Source: Parelaphostrongylus tenuis
Lineage: Eukaryota > Nematoda > Chromadorea > Rhabditida > Metastrongylidae
NCBI GenBank assembly: GCA_019055375.1
Contig: JAHQIW010001297.1
Location: 124,001-188,000, forward strand
Reading direction: 5' to 3'
Length of the DNA: 64,000 nt
In this document: piece by piece, positions 31,686 through 41,240 of the stretch
How positions within the stretch are numbered: position 1 is the first letter of the stretch
Layout of the letters: the number at the start of each line of letters is the position of its first letter
Program-made: the position numbers and the translations under genes
Notes under the pieces: generated by a model
The model's input: the letters and a program-made list of their open reading frames with translations, nothing else
What the model was told of the DNA's origin: nothing
Databases searched by the model: none

Positions 31686-31731
31686 CAGTGCCAGGCACGT
31701 GTTTCGGCCTTTCAGCCTCATCAATGGCCTG
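31686..31731 (-). ncRNA. hammerhead ribozyme-like motif 7
   Basis: The second unit of the tandem pair, 317 bp from the first. CAGGCCA then TTGATGA (one change), stem II GGCT-GAAA-GGCC, GAAA, AC-ACGT-GC, C, then TGGCACTG. TGGC pairs with GCCA, and CTG with CAG past a bulge. The changed stem I bases, compared with motif 6, largely keep pairing. Copy C partner at 61398-61443. Confidence 0.6.
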
Positions 31732-32189
31732 GTGCCTTTCGGTTCTTTGAGTTCCTTGTGATGGGATGTAACCCCCTATTAAAATAATCGATGCCGAACT
31801 TTTTACACTTAGCATACAGTGAAGAGGTCACCGCGGCGTCCTTTCAGTGTGATAGGTTGTCGGTTATCGTTTGCTTGGATTGCGGCTATTACGCCACTGT
31901 ATATATCAACACATTTTTATATTTTCAAGGTTATTTCCTTGTTTGGACAGAAAGCAAGAACTGATTCCTGGACGAGTACCGTTGCATGGTCTGATGGTCA
32001 TCAATTTCTTTTGATTATCTCCAGCGGATCCGCGATTTGCCTTTCGTTGTCCCATCTCATTTAGTTGGTCAAAATTTGATGGTTGAAAAACGTCGTTTGA
32101 TTATGTTTCGTAGCTTTTTTCTTCGTACTTTGCCGTTATCTCCACCCTGTTTCAGCACTTGAGAAATCAAATTTTTTGCTTTCCTGTAA

Positions 32190-33230
32190 AGTGTTAGTAG
32201 TCATTCGATAGCTTGCATCACGGGAATTCCAATGGTATGCTTCGTTTTTGGAATTGTTTTCTTATTGCGTTGTTAAGATAAGCACTCGTCACCGCGGGCG
32301 CCGCTGCACCTGCGCGGGCCAGCGGTACCAATGCGTTAAGCTCGTAGCACAAGGTTCAAATGAGAGGTTACTGCGTTGTGACGTCTTTGTCATTTTCAGA
32401 GCCAATGACGGCTGATTGGCTCTGAAGAAGAAGAAAAAAACATTCGAGTAAGTTTTTTTCTCGGTACATTTTTGTTATCGAAACCGTTTTTTAGCTCTTT
32501 GGCGCCAAGGCCTTTTCGTTTTTCCTCATTTATAGTGCTTATTCGATAGCCTAAGAAACGACGATTTCAGCACTTTAGTTTTTTTTCCTGTTAGAGAAGC
32601 CTCGTTAGAGCGCTGTGGTAGCAAAAGGTAAGATCTTGTCTCACGTTTGATGCGCATTAGTTTTTTGTTCCAGTAGAGTTCGTGGCTGCTCTTACAACAG
32701 ACTTTTAGTAGTCAATTGATAGCAAATATTGGATGATTCTGAGACAGTTTCGTTTCTAAAGAGGTCTTCGTAAAGCGCTGGAAGCGCAAAGGGAAGATCA
32801 CGTTTTGCACTTCTAATAGATAGCTCGTTGCTTGGCTTCACAACAGATCTTTTTATTTTGTAAATGAAATTAAATCAAAAACTTGACACCTTTAGAGCGG
32901 TAGAATAAAGTTTCTTATACAATTCTTACAGGGAAAACCTAGAAATTTCTGCAAATGGAGAAAAAATTGAAATAAGGCCAAAATTGCGCCTCCTCGAAGC
33001 TGCTTCAAGATCGGTGCGCGCAGCGCAATCCGCCGGATTCGTGGTGAAACGTAACTTCTTTTTTGTACTGCTACGGCGCACTAAAAAAGCCTTTCCGTTG
33101 ACCACGCTTACTTCCGATATTGAGGAGGAGCTAATGAAACTTTGAGAAAAAGCGGAAAAATTCTACTCGACAAGGGGTGAAAAATGGGTCGCAATAACGA
33201 AATTGTGCTAGGTTTTTTAATACACTTCGT
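32190..33230. repeat. AT-rich interspersed family, intronic
   Basis: Carries CATTCGATAGCTTGCATC, GCGCTGTGGTAGCAAAA, CTCACGTTTGATGCGCATT and TACTGCTACGGCGCAC. The same order is seen in copies B (53700-54560) and C (61910-62960). No exon was recognised. Confidence 0.5.
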
Positions 33231-33307
33231 GTTAATGGCTTAGTCAGCAAAGAAAATATAAGTGGTCAGCACTGCCGAGGTCAAGAAAATCGGTTTTGAA
33301 TTTGTTA

Positions 33308-33533
33308 GTTAACCCTTTCGAGGACGTTGACCCACAGCCTCTGCATCTCTGACTGGCAACTGCATGGTCTGCTCCACCTCTCCTACATCTCTAGCTTTCA
33401 GCGTGCCATATATACGCAGCAGCGTACCATTGTTAGACGCAACAGCCTGCCATTGTCAAACGCAGCACGTCCAGAGTTTCCACTCAGAGATGTATAGACT
33501 GTGGGTCCAAGATCCCGAAACCGCTAACCCTCG
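33308..33533. mobile_element. CCCTTTCGAGGACG-type MITE beside RUN exon 1
   Basis: Begins TTAACCCTTTCGAGGACG and ends near GATCCCGAAACCGCTAACC, with CTCTGCATCTCTG and CAGAGATGTATAGAC as partial inverted blocks. Copies at 54587-54812, 62988-63213 and a more distant one at 48878-49063. It lies 45 bp before the RUN exon in all three duplicates. Confidence 0.65.
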
Positions 33534-33577
33534 TGTATAGAGAAGTGTGATCTATATCATTTATGTTTTTGATTTAG

Positions 33578-33762
33578 GAGGTGTTCGAACGATCAGAGGA
33601 AGAAGTTGTTTCGGTTGTACGACGTCAGCTGTGCCCCTCATTGAAAGCGCTTCTTGAACATGGTATGCTTAAAGAAACGCTCACCCAACGATCTCTCCCG
33701 TCGTCTCTCGGATTAGGCTGCTTCGTAACAAGAAACGGCACCAATTCTATGTTGAAGTTATT
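33578..33762 (+). CDS. RUN exon R1, copy A
   Basis: From GATTTAG, phase 0. It reads EVFERSEEEVVSVVRRQL then LKALLEHGMLKE...GLGCFVTRNGTN. The donor gtaaat leaves phase 2, but R2 needs phase 1. A donor at gtatgc (33660) would give phase 1 but drop about 34 residues that look conserved. Confidence 0.7.
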
Positions 33763-36059
33763 GTAAATTATGTCTTTTTACCTTTTTATTGTTAATTATA
33801 AATGGTTATCCTTACAGATTCTCACAAAGCTACGCATTTACAACATATATGGGATGTGGTATTGTTCTTTTACGGATCAAGAAATGGTCGAGATCTCAAC
33901 GAAGCACCTGTACGGAAACTTAGTCAGTCATTCAAACTAGAGAATGTCGCTGGAAAGAGCATTACATCAAAACAAGTGAGAATTCTTTATCTTATTGCTA
34001 TTGATTTTTTCTTCTGAAAGCGTTCAGGATGGCAATTATCCCAGTGATGTTGAGAGATGTGCAAAAATTTGACGACAGTGAGACTCAAACCCGCATTTTA
34101 CCCTTTCCTGGGGTGCATGCTCAGCCAATGGCACTACTAACGCTTGTTTTGCTGCCACGCTTTCTACGTTACATTGCATCAATCTGTCAGCAACCAACTG
34201 TGAACGGTTTAGTTTGGAAAGCCAAATCGACATTGATCCTAGTTACTCTGACGAATATCGGATACGCTCCCACGAAAGGTGAATTGCGGGTTCGAGTTCC
34301 GCCTGACGTCACAGTTTTGCACATTACTCAACATTGCTGGGTATATCTGTAACATCGAACCATCGTTAAACTGAAGAGAATTTTCTATGGCACTTATATT
34401 TTTTGGGGTGTTATTAACGACTATCGAGAACATTGTCTCTTCGCATGCTCGTCTACGGCGATCAAAAGACGCGCAATGGAAGGCTTTCGTTTCGACGGCT
34501 GTGAATGAGAAGAAACTACCAGCATGGTTAAGGTCTGTATATACTACTTGAATTTCTTTTCTTTCAGTTTTCTAGCTCTTAAGGCCCCTGTGGTGCTTAG
34601 AGATAGCCTGTGACACAGACACGTGGTCGATGGTTGAAACCGTGCCCATGGCTTACCGAGCCTTTTGTTCCTTCAGCGTCGTTGGGGTCCAGAGGGAACG
34701 ATACCAGACTTGTGTGGGCGGTGTGTAGTAGCACTGAACTGGTACAGTGGTATACCACCGCAAGGCATTGTAAAGGTTAAGTATTGAATTCTAGTCAAAC
34801 GACACTTGATGAAGTCGACTTCATGGTACATTTATGGTATTCCTCAGGAATCGATCAACGTCGAGAGCTCTATCATCATCTTTTTTGTCCTTCTTCATTG
34901 TTTTCCGCTTTCAGGATAATTTTCCGCTCTCGTCATGTCGTTGAGATGTGTTATAATAGCTGGAGCTATGTTGCGAGAACAGGTGTGTTTGGTCTTCTGA
35001 GATAACAAAGTATCCTGTTGATGTTTTGTCATCTGGATACCTTACAGCTTTATCTTGTGTTGTTTTATGTATTGAGTACTTCTATATTTTTACTTTTTTA
35101 TATATCACGTTCAAAGTTCATTCTAACCTATGCAGTATGCCCCCACTCTAACCTTATTACTTCATTTTTGGTGTTATCTTTTGTTATCCGGGAATAGATG
35201 AAGAACAGTCCCTTTCACTGAGCAAGAACATTTCATAAGAATGTTAGTAATCATCCAGAGGCTCAAATCTCTGGCTAGTGCGCTTCGTGCTCCTCTTCTG
35301 AAAAGGCCTCTTACAAAGGTTTAGCATTCAAAATAATATTATGTTTCACATCCACCGCGCGCCATCATTTTGACCTCGCGTATAACTCGCCGTAGGCACG
35401 AAAAGCATTTGAACGTGTGGAGGAAATCTTGAACTATCAGAATTCGTTTTATCTGGAGTTTCTTCCGGAGCCGAGAAAAAAATCCAGAATCAACAAAAAT
35501 CGGACCCCTTACGTGTACCGCGTTAGCGCGGTCGATCGATCGCCGTATGTAATCCGCGGCTGACAACCCCTTCTCCACTCATGTGATCAATTCACTACTT
35601 TTTGGTACGAATCAGATGGTTGAATAAATGCGTTGGATGAAGAAATTGCTTGTGTTACGGTATGAATTATGGTCTGATATGGCGTGTTAGTGATATGGTG
35701 CATATTGAACTGAAAACAGAGAGAAACTGCCGTGAAGCATTGTGGGAGGGGTCGAACCAGCAACATTCTTTCTGATGGCTGGCATCACTAAGCTTTCGGG
35801 ACAAAACTGCTTGCCGCGCGCGCTGGGGGGGGGGGGGGGGGGCTAGGCACCGTAATCGTGTAGTGCCCAAAGTATCAAGACATATTACCAAGGGGTACTG
35901 GTAACGTGACAATGACTTTTTTCTCTTAGCTCTAATGAATCCATGCTTTCAGGATGCGAAGAGTTATATACATTATTGGAGGATTTGCATAAATACAATG
36001 TCGAGCTTCCGGTTGACTTGGCTCTGCGACCATTTCAACAGATGAAGGATGCTTTCTAA
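33578..36059 (+). CDS. RUN-domain module of RUNDC1, copy A, all five exons present
   Basis: Encodes the C-terminal RUN domain of a RUNDC1-like protein, a putative adaptor of small-GTPase and membrane-traffic pathways. Exons: R1 33578-33762 (EVFERSEEEVVSVVRRQLCP...LLEHGM), R2 33818-33975 (HIWDVVLFFYGSRNGRDLNE...RKLSQSF), R3 34408-34532 (TIENIVSSHARLRRSKDAQW), R4 34915-34982 (RSRHVVEMCYNSWSYVART), R5 35953-36059 (GCEELYTLLEDLHKYNVELP...FQQMKDAF, stop). Phases R2-R3-R4-R5 agree. The R1-R2 phase does not. R3 has no AG acceptor. The coiled-coil exons that belong upstream are instead 10 kb downstream. Confidence 0.8.
33818..33975 (+). CDS. RUN exon R2, copy A
   Basis: From CCTTACAG to gtgaga, phase 1 in and 0 out. 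HIWDVVLFFYGSRNGR and PVRKLSQSFKL are core RUN-domain motifs (W-x-h-h-x-h-Y...NG...P-x-R-K-L-x-Q-S-F). Confidence 0.85.
34045..34350. repeat. two SINE family-1 copies, opposite orientation
   Basis: Minus copy with GAGACTCAAACCCGCATTTTA near 34080 and plus copy with GCGGGTTCGAGTTCCGCC near 34285, in the intron between R2 and R3. The copy C equivalents run to the window end. Confidence 0.6.
34408..34532 (+). CDS. RUN exon R3, copy A; non-AG acceptor
   Basis: VLLTTIENIVSSHARLRRS...VNEKKLPAWLR fits the middle helices of the RUNDC1 RUN domain, phase 0 in and 2 out. The preceding bases are TATATTTTTTGGG. No AG in the right frame is available. This exon is deleted in copy B and lies beyond the window in copy C. 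Confidence 0.7.
34580..34885 (+). repeat. tRNA-derived SINE, family 2
   Basis: GTGGTGCTTAGAGATAGCC head, GTGGTCGATGGTTG B box, CAAGGCATTGTAAAGG, and CTCAGGAATCGATCAACGTC tail. Copy B partner at 55450-55765. Confidence 0.65.
34915..34982 (+). CDS. RUN exon R4, copy A
   Basis: From TTTTCAG|GAT to gtgtgt, phase 2 in and 1 out, encoding IIFRSRHVVEMCYNSWSYV. The Y-x-x-W-S-Y-[MV]-A segment is typical of RUNDC1. Confidence 0.8.
35640..35880 (-). repeat. tRNA-like SINE, family 3, with 18-G run
   Basis: Reverse copy sharing GAGGGGTCGAACCAGCAAC (complement of a GGTTCGA B box) and a CCGCGCGC block with 53390-53570 and, inverted, with 52615-52760. An uninterrupted run of 18 G lies at 35825-35842. Confidence 0.5.
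35953..36059 (+). CDS. RUN exon R5, copy A, C-terminus and stop
   Basis: From GCTTTCAG, phase 1. It reads GCEELYTLLEDLHKYNVELP then VDLALRPFQQMKDAF and TAA. L-P-V-D-L-A-x-R...K-D-A-F is the RUNDC1 C-terminus. No counterpart follows copy B. Confidence 0.85.
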
Positions 36060-36321
36060 GTAAACTTTTCGCTAAGATTCTTTCTTTGAGATCTTATACC
36101 TCCTATTTTTTCTTTTGACCAAGCCAATAGCACGAAGAATAAGATTAATTTAGTGAACCTCTCGACCTTTTGTCTTCTCAGGACCGATAATTCAAGACAG
36201 TCGTCCACATACATCGTTATTGGTTCGTTCTCGCGTCGTGACCTTCGTCTTCGATCCGTTTGATTGATTAGCTTTGTAATTTATAGCTTCATTCCGGAAT
36301 CACACCACTTTTCTCCTTACA

Positions 36322-36868
36322 CTAGGTCGTTCTATAAGTTTTGGCACTAGAATATTATACATCAATTTTTTTCACACAGGTGTTATTAAACTGCATGATT
36401 TTGGTATCAATCAATTGCGCATTTTCTTGTGAACATTTTGATACACAACTTGCCTGTACTTGCTCCAAGATGGAGTTGTCTTGGGTACAAATTTGCTTGC
36501 TACTCGTGCACGAATGGTCGCAAAGGCGAAAGTGCTAGTGAAACGGCACGCAAGATTAGTGGAGCTTGGGGCGATAATTCGGTTACAGAAAAGACGGCTA
36601 GGAAATGGTTGGCAAAGTTTAAAACTGGAAGAACAATCTGGGTGACCAGTCACGTCCGGGCCATCAACGGAAAGCTCTGTTATTCGTGCGCGCCTCTTCA
36701 CTAGCATTTTCCCCGATGCGCCATTCGTGCATAAGTACAAAGCAAATTTATCGCGAAGACAGCTCCATATAAGCAAATATAGGTATATCAAAATGTTGGC
36801 AAGAAAATGCGCAATTGATCCATACCAAAACCATACAATTGTGGTGCCAAAATTCACAGAACTAATCC
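36322..36868. mobile_element. foldback mariner derivative 1
   Basis: Inverted ends CTAGGTCGTTCTATAAGTTT and GCCAAAATTCACAGAACTAA. Each arm carries the start of a mariner transposase (MELSWVQICLLLVHEW, then SASETARKISGAWGDNSVTE in a second frame). The right arm from about 36690 is the reverse complement of the left. There is no catalytic domain, so it can only move in trans. Confidence 0.75.
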
Positions 36869-37489
36869 ACCTACTATTCCAGTAGATGTTTCGGATCGAT
36901 TAGATAGATCAAATTGAATTGAGAGGATCTCATTTTTTCATAACTATTGGTCTTTTCTATGTTCATATTATACTTATTACTCACTTTTAGCTAGATTTTC
37001 AAAATTTCTATTTTTTATTTGTCTGGTCAAAAGTCTAGTTATCAACTAGTCAGAAAATTTGTCTAGTTCTTTTTTGTCTAGTCAGAAAGTATCTCTTACT
37101 TGATCATCATGAACTTTTGTGATAAAATACTCTGGTCAACCTCTGAGTCAGGGTATTCACGTTATTTCGTCAATCAAATTGACGAAGTTTTTTTTTGTGG
37201 AGAACTTGTCAGTTGGCTTATTTTTCCGATGATATTTCTACGTGTACTAGTTCTCTCATTTCTCTATGGGATTGGTTTTCTTGGAAACGTTTCCTTTCTG
37301 GGTTGTATGTGTTTTGACTGGTTCACTAGCGTCTCCATAATCACGAAATTGTTGCATCATTTGTTAGTTGGTTGGCGAGAAATTTTTCGAACATTTTCGT
37401 TTTTCTTGATAATTTTTCATGCATCTAGGTTCTCGTTTTTACTGTCTTTTAGTGCAGCTTTTTGCGGTCATTTTGGTATATAATACGTA

Positions 37490-37885
37490 AACATTTGTTT
37501 CCAGGAAGGAGTTGTCTCGAGATCAAAAGCGATTTTGATGCTTCACGAGTACCGTTTGGATTCATGGGCTGGTGAGACTCTCGGCCCGATTAACGAGACC
37601 TGTGGTGACGGAACAGTTGGTTGAACTGCAGTTTTTGTTCGTTTCCACCAATTCAGGGCTGGAAATTCAATTTCTTGCGGGCGAGCGGCTCTTTGCTTGT
37701 GCGTCAAGAATCCATTTCCAGCCTTGAATTCGTTGAAACATTCAAAACTGCAGTTCTCCCAACTGGGTCCGTCACCCCAGGCATCGCTGATTCGGTGGGA
37801 AGTCTCGGCAGCACTTAAATCCAAACGATACTCGTATAGCACCAACAATCGTTTTTCTCCCGTGGCAATTCCATCTCAAAATAAA
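37490..37885. mobile_element. foldback mariner derivative 2
   Basis: Both arms encode the N-terminus of a second mariner subfamily. The minus arm reads LYEYRLDLSAAETSHRISDA then FNEFKAGN, and the plus arm has LHEYRLDSWAGETLGPINET. The arms are inverted around about 37690. The transposase helix-turn-helix is recognisable in pieces and nothing more remains. Confidence 0.7.
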
Positions 37886-37999
37886 AAAATCTGTGGAAGC
37901 TGTATAACAAAATAACCACAAGAAGCTGCTGTAAACGATAGTGACAACAAGAACTTAAAGGCATGAGATATAATAAGGAAAGCAAAAAAAAAGGAAGTA

Positions 38000-38100
38000 G
38001 AAAGAGTGATGGCAAAACGGGTTGGAACACCCGCTCCCGGATAGAGTAAGATGTGGGTTCGAGTCTCGCCTTAGGCAAGAGTTTTGCGCATCACTCTACT
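38000..38100 (+). repeat. tRNA-derived SINE, family 1
   Basis: GTGGGTTCGAGTCTCGCC B box and AGAGTTTTGCGCATCACTC tail. Confidence 0.65.
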
Positions 38101-38369
38101 TCACTCGGTAAAATTAAAGGAGTCCGGAAATTTTCTTGCCAATCCAATAGGAGCATGTGTTACTGGCAGAGTCTCTCTTATATTTTTCAGCCTATTTTTG
38201 CAGTTTTGAGTCGTCAGATCTGATCTTTATTTCAATAAATTTCTATTGACTGAGTCTTTATCAGGCATTATGTTACACACACATAGTGTTGTCATCCATC
38301 AGTGTACTTCATGGGTTGTTTTTTCTTCTCGTGATGAAGTGTGATAGATTGTAGCTTACTGTACAGGCT

Positions 38370-38565
38370 AAGGAGCGCATGTGGCGCAGTGCTTAGAGGA
38401 GCTCTGCGTCGCATAGAAGGTCAGTTGTTCGATCTCGCGCTGATAGCTCACCAAGCCATCCATCCTGTGCGGAGTCGGTAAATTTCTACTATACCGGTCT
38501 CAGATTTACATGGCACATCTCTCAGGATTTGATTAACGGCGAGAGCTTCATCCTTTTCTCCTTTA
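38370..38565 (+). repeat. tRNA-derived SINE, family 2, internally deleted
   Basis: GGAGCGCATGTGGCGCAGTG head, CAAGCCATCCATCC, then directly CTCTCAGGATTTGATTAACG. The middle third is missing. Confidence 0.65.
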
Positions 38566-38844
38566 TAGGCTCAAAAACTCATCGGTATTTGAAAACCCCA
38601 CCCTTAACGCTGAAGATGAAGAGCAGCTAAGGTGAATAAGCGTTGACGGAACAAGCGTTGACGTATGAATGAGACTGTTACACAATTACAGGGTTCATAG
38701 ACGCATAACGTAAGACGCATATTACAGGGTTAGTAATGCGAAGATGTACGCTTAAGCGTTCTATTGAAGGTTCCCCTGACCAGTGCTAAAACAAGGGCCA
38801 TATGGGAGACAAGGACCAGACTAGTCCCCGGTTGACGCGGGCGA

Positions 38845-39050
38845 TCATGACCAAATGATACGTTTCGCAATGACCGCGTGACGTCAAACCACACTCAGTC
38901 ACCGTAACGGCGTCTTCGCGTCAGGAAACCGGGCGCAGACAGCCAGACATGCATGTACAGACACGCAGGTGCTGGCTGCCTATGACTGCCGCGCGAGCGA
39001 CGACGCGATGCCGTTATCAACGGTGGCCCACAAGGATAAGGTCTGACCTA
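38845..39050. mobile_element. GGACCAC-type MITE, variant
   Basis: ATGATACGTTTCGCA...GCGATGCCGTTATCAACGG and GTGGCCCACAAGGATAAGG. The interior matches the 46.1-kb copy. A second copy lies at 39452-39655. Confidence 0.6.
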
Positions 39051-39451
39051 AAGAATTCTAGAAGTACTAGCTAAGGACACTGTGGAGCAGTCCTCTAAAT
39101 ACCTAACGCGCGACCCGTTTTTCATTATGAAACAAAGACTCTGATCACTTCACGTTCTTAAATCAACGCTAATGGAAGTGCAGAGTGTGGTTCTATCAAG
39201 CACGTACTTTCGGAAGGAGTAGGATCTGGGTTCATATCCCGACTGACGCAAGTGTTTTTGTACACCACTCTACATCATCTCTGGGTCTATAGTGACACCG
39301 CAAGGCGGTCAAATAGAATCAATTCAAATGAATAGCTTAGTAATGCGAAGATGTACACTTAAGCGTTCTATGGGAGATTCGCTAACCAGTGCTAAAAGAA
39401 GGGCTATAGAGGAGACAAGGACCAGACTAGTCCCCGGTTGACGCGGGCGAT

Positions 39452-39655
39452 CATGACCAAATGATACGTTTCGCACTGACCGCGTGACGTCAAACCTCAC
39501 TCAGTTACCGTAACGGCGACTTCGTGTCGGGAAAACCGGGCGGAGACACCCATACATGCATGTACAGACACACAGGTGCTGCCTACCTGCGACTGCTTCG
39601 CTAGCGACGGCGCGATGACGTTATCAACGGTGGCCCACAAGGATAAGGTTTGACC
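39452..39655. mobile_element. GGACCAC-type MITE, variant, second copy
   Basis: As the previous entry, with ACTGACCGCGTGACGTC and TTATCAACGGTGGCCC. It was duplicated together with its surroundings. Confidence 0.6.
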
Positions 39656-40248
39656 GAAAGAATTCTAGAAGTACTGGCTGAAGACACTGTGGAGCAGTCC
39701 TCTAGCTACCTAACGCGCAACCCGTTCTTCATTGTGGAACAAAAACTCTGATCACTTCAAAAGTCACGTGAAAAGTTCATATGAATTGGTCAATGTTCTT
39801 AGATCAACGCTAGTGGGAGTGCAGAGTGTGGTTCTGTCAAATTTTCAAGCCTAAGCCTGAACGCGCTCCTGTAATTCCTTACTCAAAAAAACTACTAATA
39901 GGAATACTTCAAAAATTGATAGGACCATAACTGTCCACTAGGGTCCCCAAATCAGTACATCTAACATTATGCTGGAATATACCAATCATAGACTTTATTA
40001 CTCCAGTTCCTTAAAAACGTCAAAAACATTACATCGTTTTGAATGACCCAGAAGACTAGCGAAACTTTGAGACCAATGAACACATGCCGATATGTGTGTT
40101 CGGCTCGTAAAACACTCTTATCAACCACTGACCTTTTTCAAACTAACTAAAGAATTTTCTTGGGTTACAGCTACATTCTAGGCTGAACAGATTAAAGGAT
40201 ATGCTGAAGCCGATGGATTCGTAAGGATGAAACATTTTAACAAACTAT

Positions 40249-40788
40249 TAGCTCGTTTGATAAATGTTGGCAAAGAGCAATAACATTATCGAGCAGAAGT
40301 GATCAAAACATTTTGCTGTACAACTTGCCTATACCTGCTTTGAGAAATGGTTGATTTGGGAACAAATTCACTTGCTGCTCATGCACCAATGGCGTGTAGG
40401 GGAAAATGCTAGTGAAACGGCGCGCAAGATTAATGAAGCTAGGAGCGATAATACGGTTGCAGAAAGGATAGCCAGGAAGTGGTTCGCAAGTTCAAAGCGG
40501 AGGGAACAGTTTAGAGAAACAGTCGTGCTCAGACACTTCACAAGAAACTCAACTAATTTTGCGTTTCGTTTCAATAACGCTTTCCCCTACACGCTATTCG
40601 TAAATGAGTAGCAAGCGGATTTATTCTCAAGACAGATTCATTTCAAAGCAACTGTAGGCAAATTGTATATCGAAATGTTCGCAAAAAAAAAGGGAATTGG
40701 ACGATACCAAAATCATGCCGTTTTAATTACTTCTAGTTAATAAATTTGTTGTTCATTGCCTCGTGCCAGAACTTATCGAACGATCTAA
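40249..40788. mobile_element. foldback mariner derivative 3
   Basis: Ends GCTCGTTTGATAAATGTTGG and GCCAGAACTTATCGAACGAT are inverted. The left arm reads IWEQIHLLLMHQWRVGENAS then ETARKINEARSDNTVAERIA, a mariner helix-turn-helix. The right arm (about 40560-40690) is its inverted copy. Confidence 0.75.
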
Positions 40789-41139
40789 TAAAAACCTATG
40801 TAAATACGAGGAAAAAAAAAAGAGATCCGAAGCAATATCCCTCCGATTTCCTGTCGAATTCCTACTCGAGGATTGCACTGTCTAAAAAAGAATAAATGAA
40901 TAATCACCCTGAGAAAAAAACGAATAGATCTAATTATGAAGGAAGCCATGAATTAGATCATCATCAAACACTCAATTAGTCTGCATTCGTCATCGCGTGA
41001 CTTGAAGCATCCATCATTCGTTAGTAGTAATTTCTCTTTTCCGCTCATATCAAAATCGACTCGGGCAGTAAAGGGAACACAAGAGTATCCCTTTCTTAGT
41101 TTAAAGTGTTCGTAGAGAAGGGCGAACATATGATCTCAG

Positions 41140-41240
41140 TAGCCTAGGGGTTTAATGTTAGCACGCGGGGTCGGTATGGGTGAAACAGGAGTGCAACTCC
41201 CGCCTGAGGTTCAACGTTTTGCATATCGCTCACCATACTA
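41140..41240 (+). repeat. tRNA-derived SINE, family 1
   Basis: GTAGCCTAGGGGTTTAATG head, GAGTGCAACTCCCGCC B box, TTTTGCATATCGCTCACC tail. Confidence 0.6.

Larger units (their letters stand above)
31255..31920 (-). mobile_element. tandem dimer of ~317-bp hammerhead-bearing repeat (retrozyme-like)
   Basis: Two head-to-tail units share AGCCTCATC, GTTTCGGCCTTTCAGCC, CCTTGTAAGGGG / CCTTGTGATGGG, TTGTCG-TTGTCGTTTGCTTGG and GCTTACGGCTA / GATTGCGGCTATTACGCC. Each contains a hammerhead-like core on the minus strand. There is no ORF. It lies in the intron between Vps3-like exons d and e. Copy C partner at about 60965-61620. Confidence 0.6.
28229..32063 (+). pseudogene. TGFBRAP1/Vps3-like gene fragment, copy A, disabled
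   Basis: Five exon regions in the same order as copy C. Exon a (28229-28389) is intact: EFLVSGMDGLLISMTEQGVS...IYLLTRDEITI, part of a CNH domain. Exon b survives only as about 25 bp near 29815-29839 because 212 bp, including its acceptor, are missing compared with copy C. Exon c (29923-30014) lacks the first G and so shifts frame. Exon d (31060-31163) is open. Exon e (31930-32063) lacks one G in the Leu-Asp codons, so FLLDYLQRIRDL becomes out of frame. As assembled this copy cannot encode the protein. Confidence 0.8.
27500..35575. repeat. segmental duplication copy A
   Basis: Runs colinear at high identity with 56945-64000 (copy C, matching about 27500-34313), and its last part (32311-35575) with 53550-56455 (copy B). 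It contains Vps3-like exons, hammerhead repeats, SINEs, MITEs and RUN exons. The RUN C-terminal exon at 35953 lies just beyond the shared part. Differences are scattered SNVs, small indels and a few larger deletions. Confidence 0.9.
38730..39840. repeat. tandem duplication of ~500-bp unit (offset 607)
   Basis: 38730-39199 and 39337-39840 match in order: TTAGTAATGCGAAGATGTAC, GACCAGACTAGTCCCCGG, TTGACGCGGGCGATCATGACC, GAATTCTAGAAGTACT, GCAGAGTGTGGTTCT. A family-1 SINE (about 39200-39310) separates them, and each unit contains a GGACCAC-type MITE. Confidence 0.85.

Noticed and set aside
36411..36857. 148-residue minus ORF as a gene
   Set aside because: It runs through both arms of a palindromic mariner derivative, so each half is a shadow of the other.
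37100..37483. 127-residue hydrophobic plus ORF as a membrane protein
   Set aside because: It is T-rich low-complexity sequence without splice signals or homologous motif, and hydrophobicity follows from the base composition.
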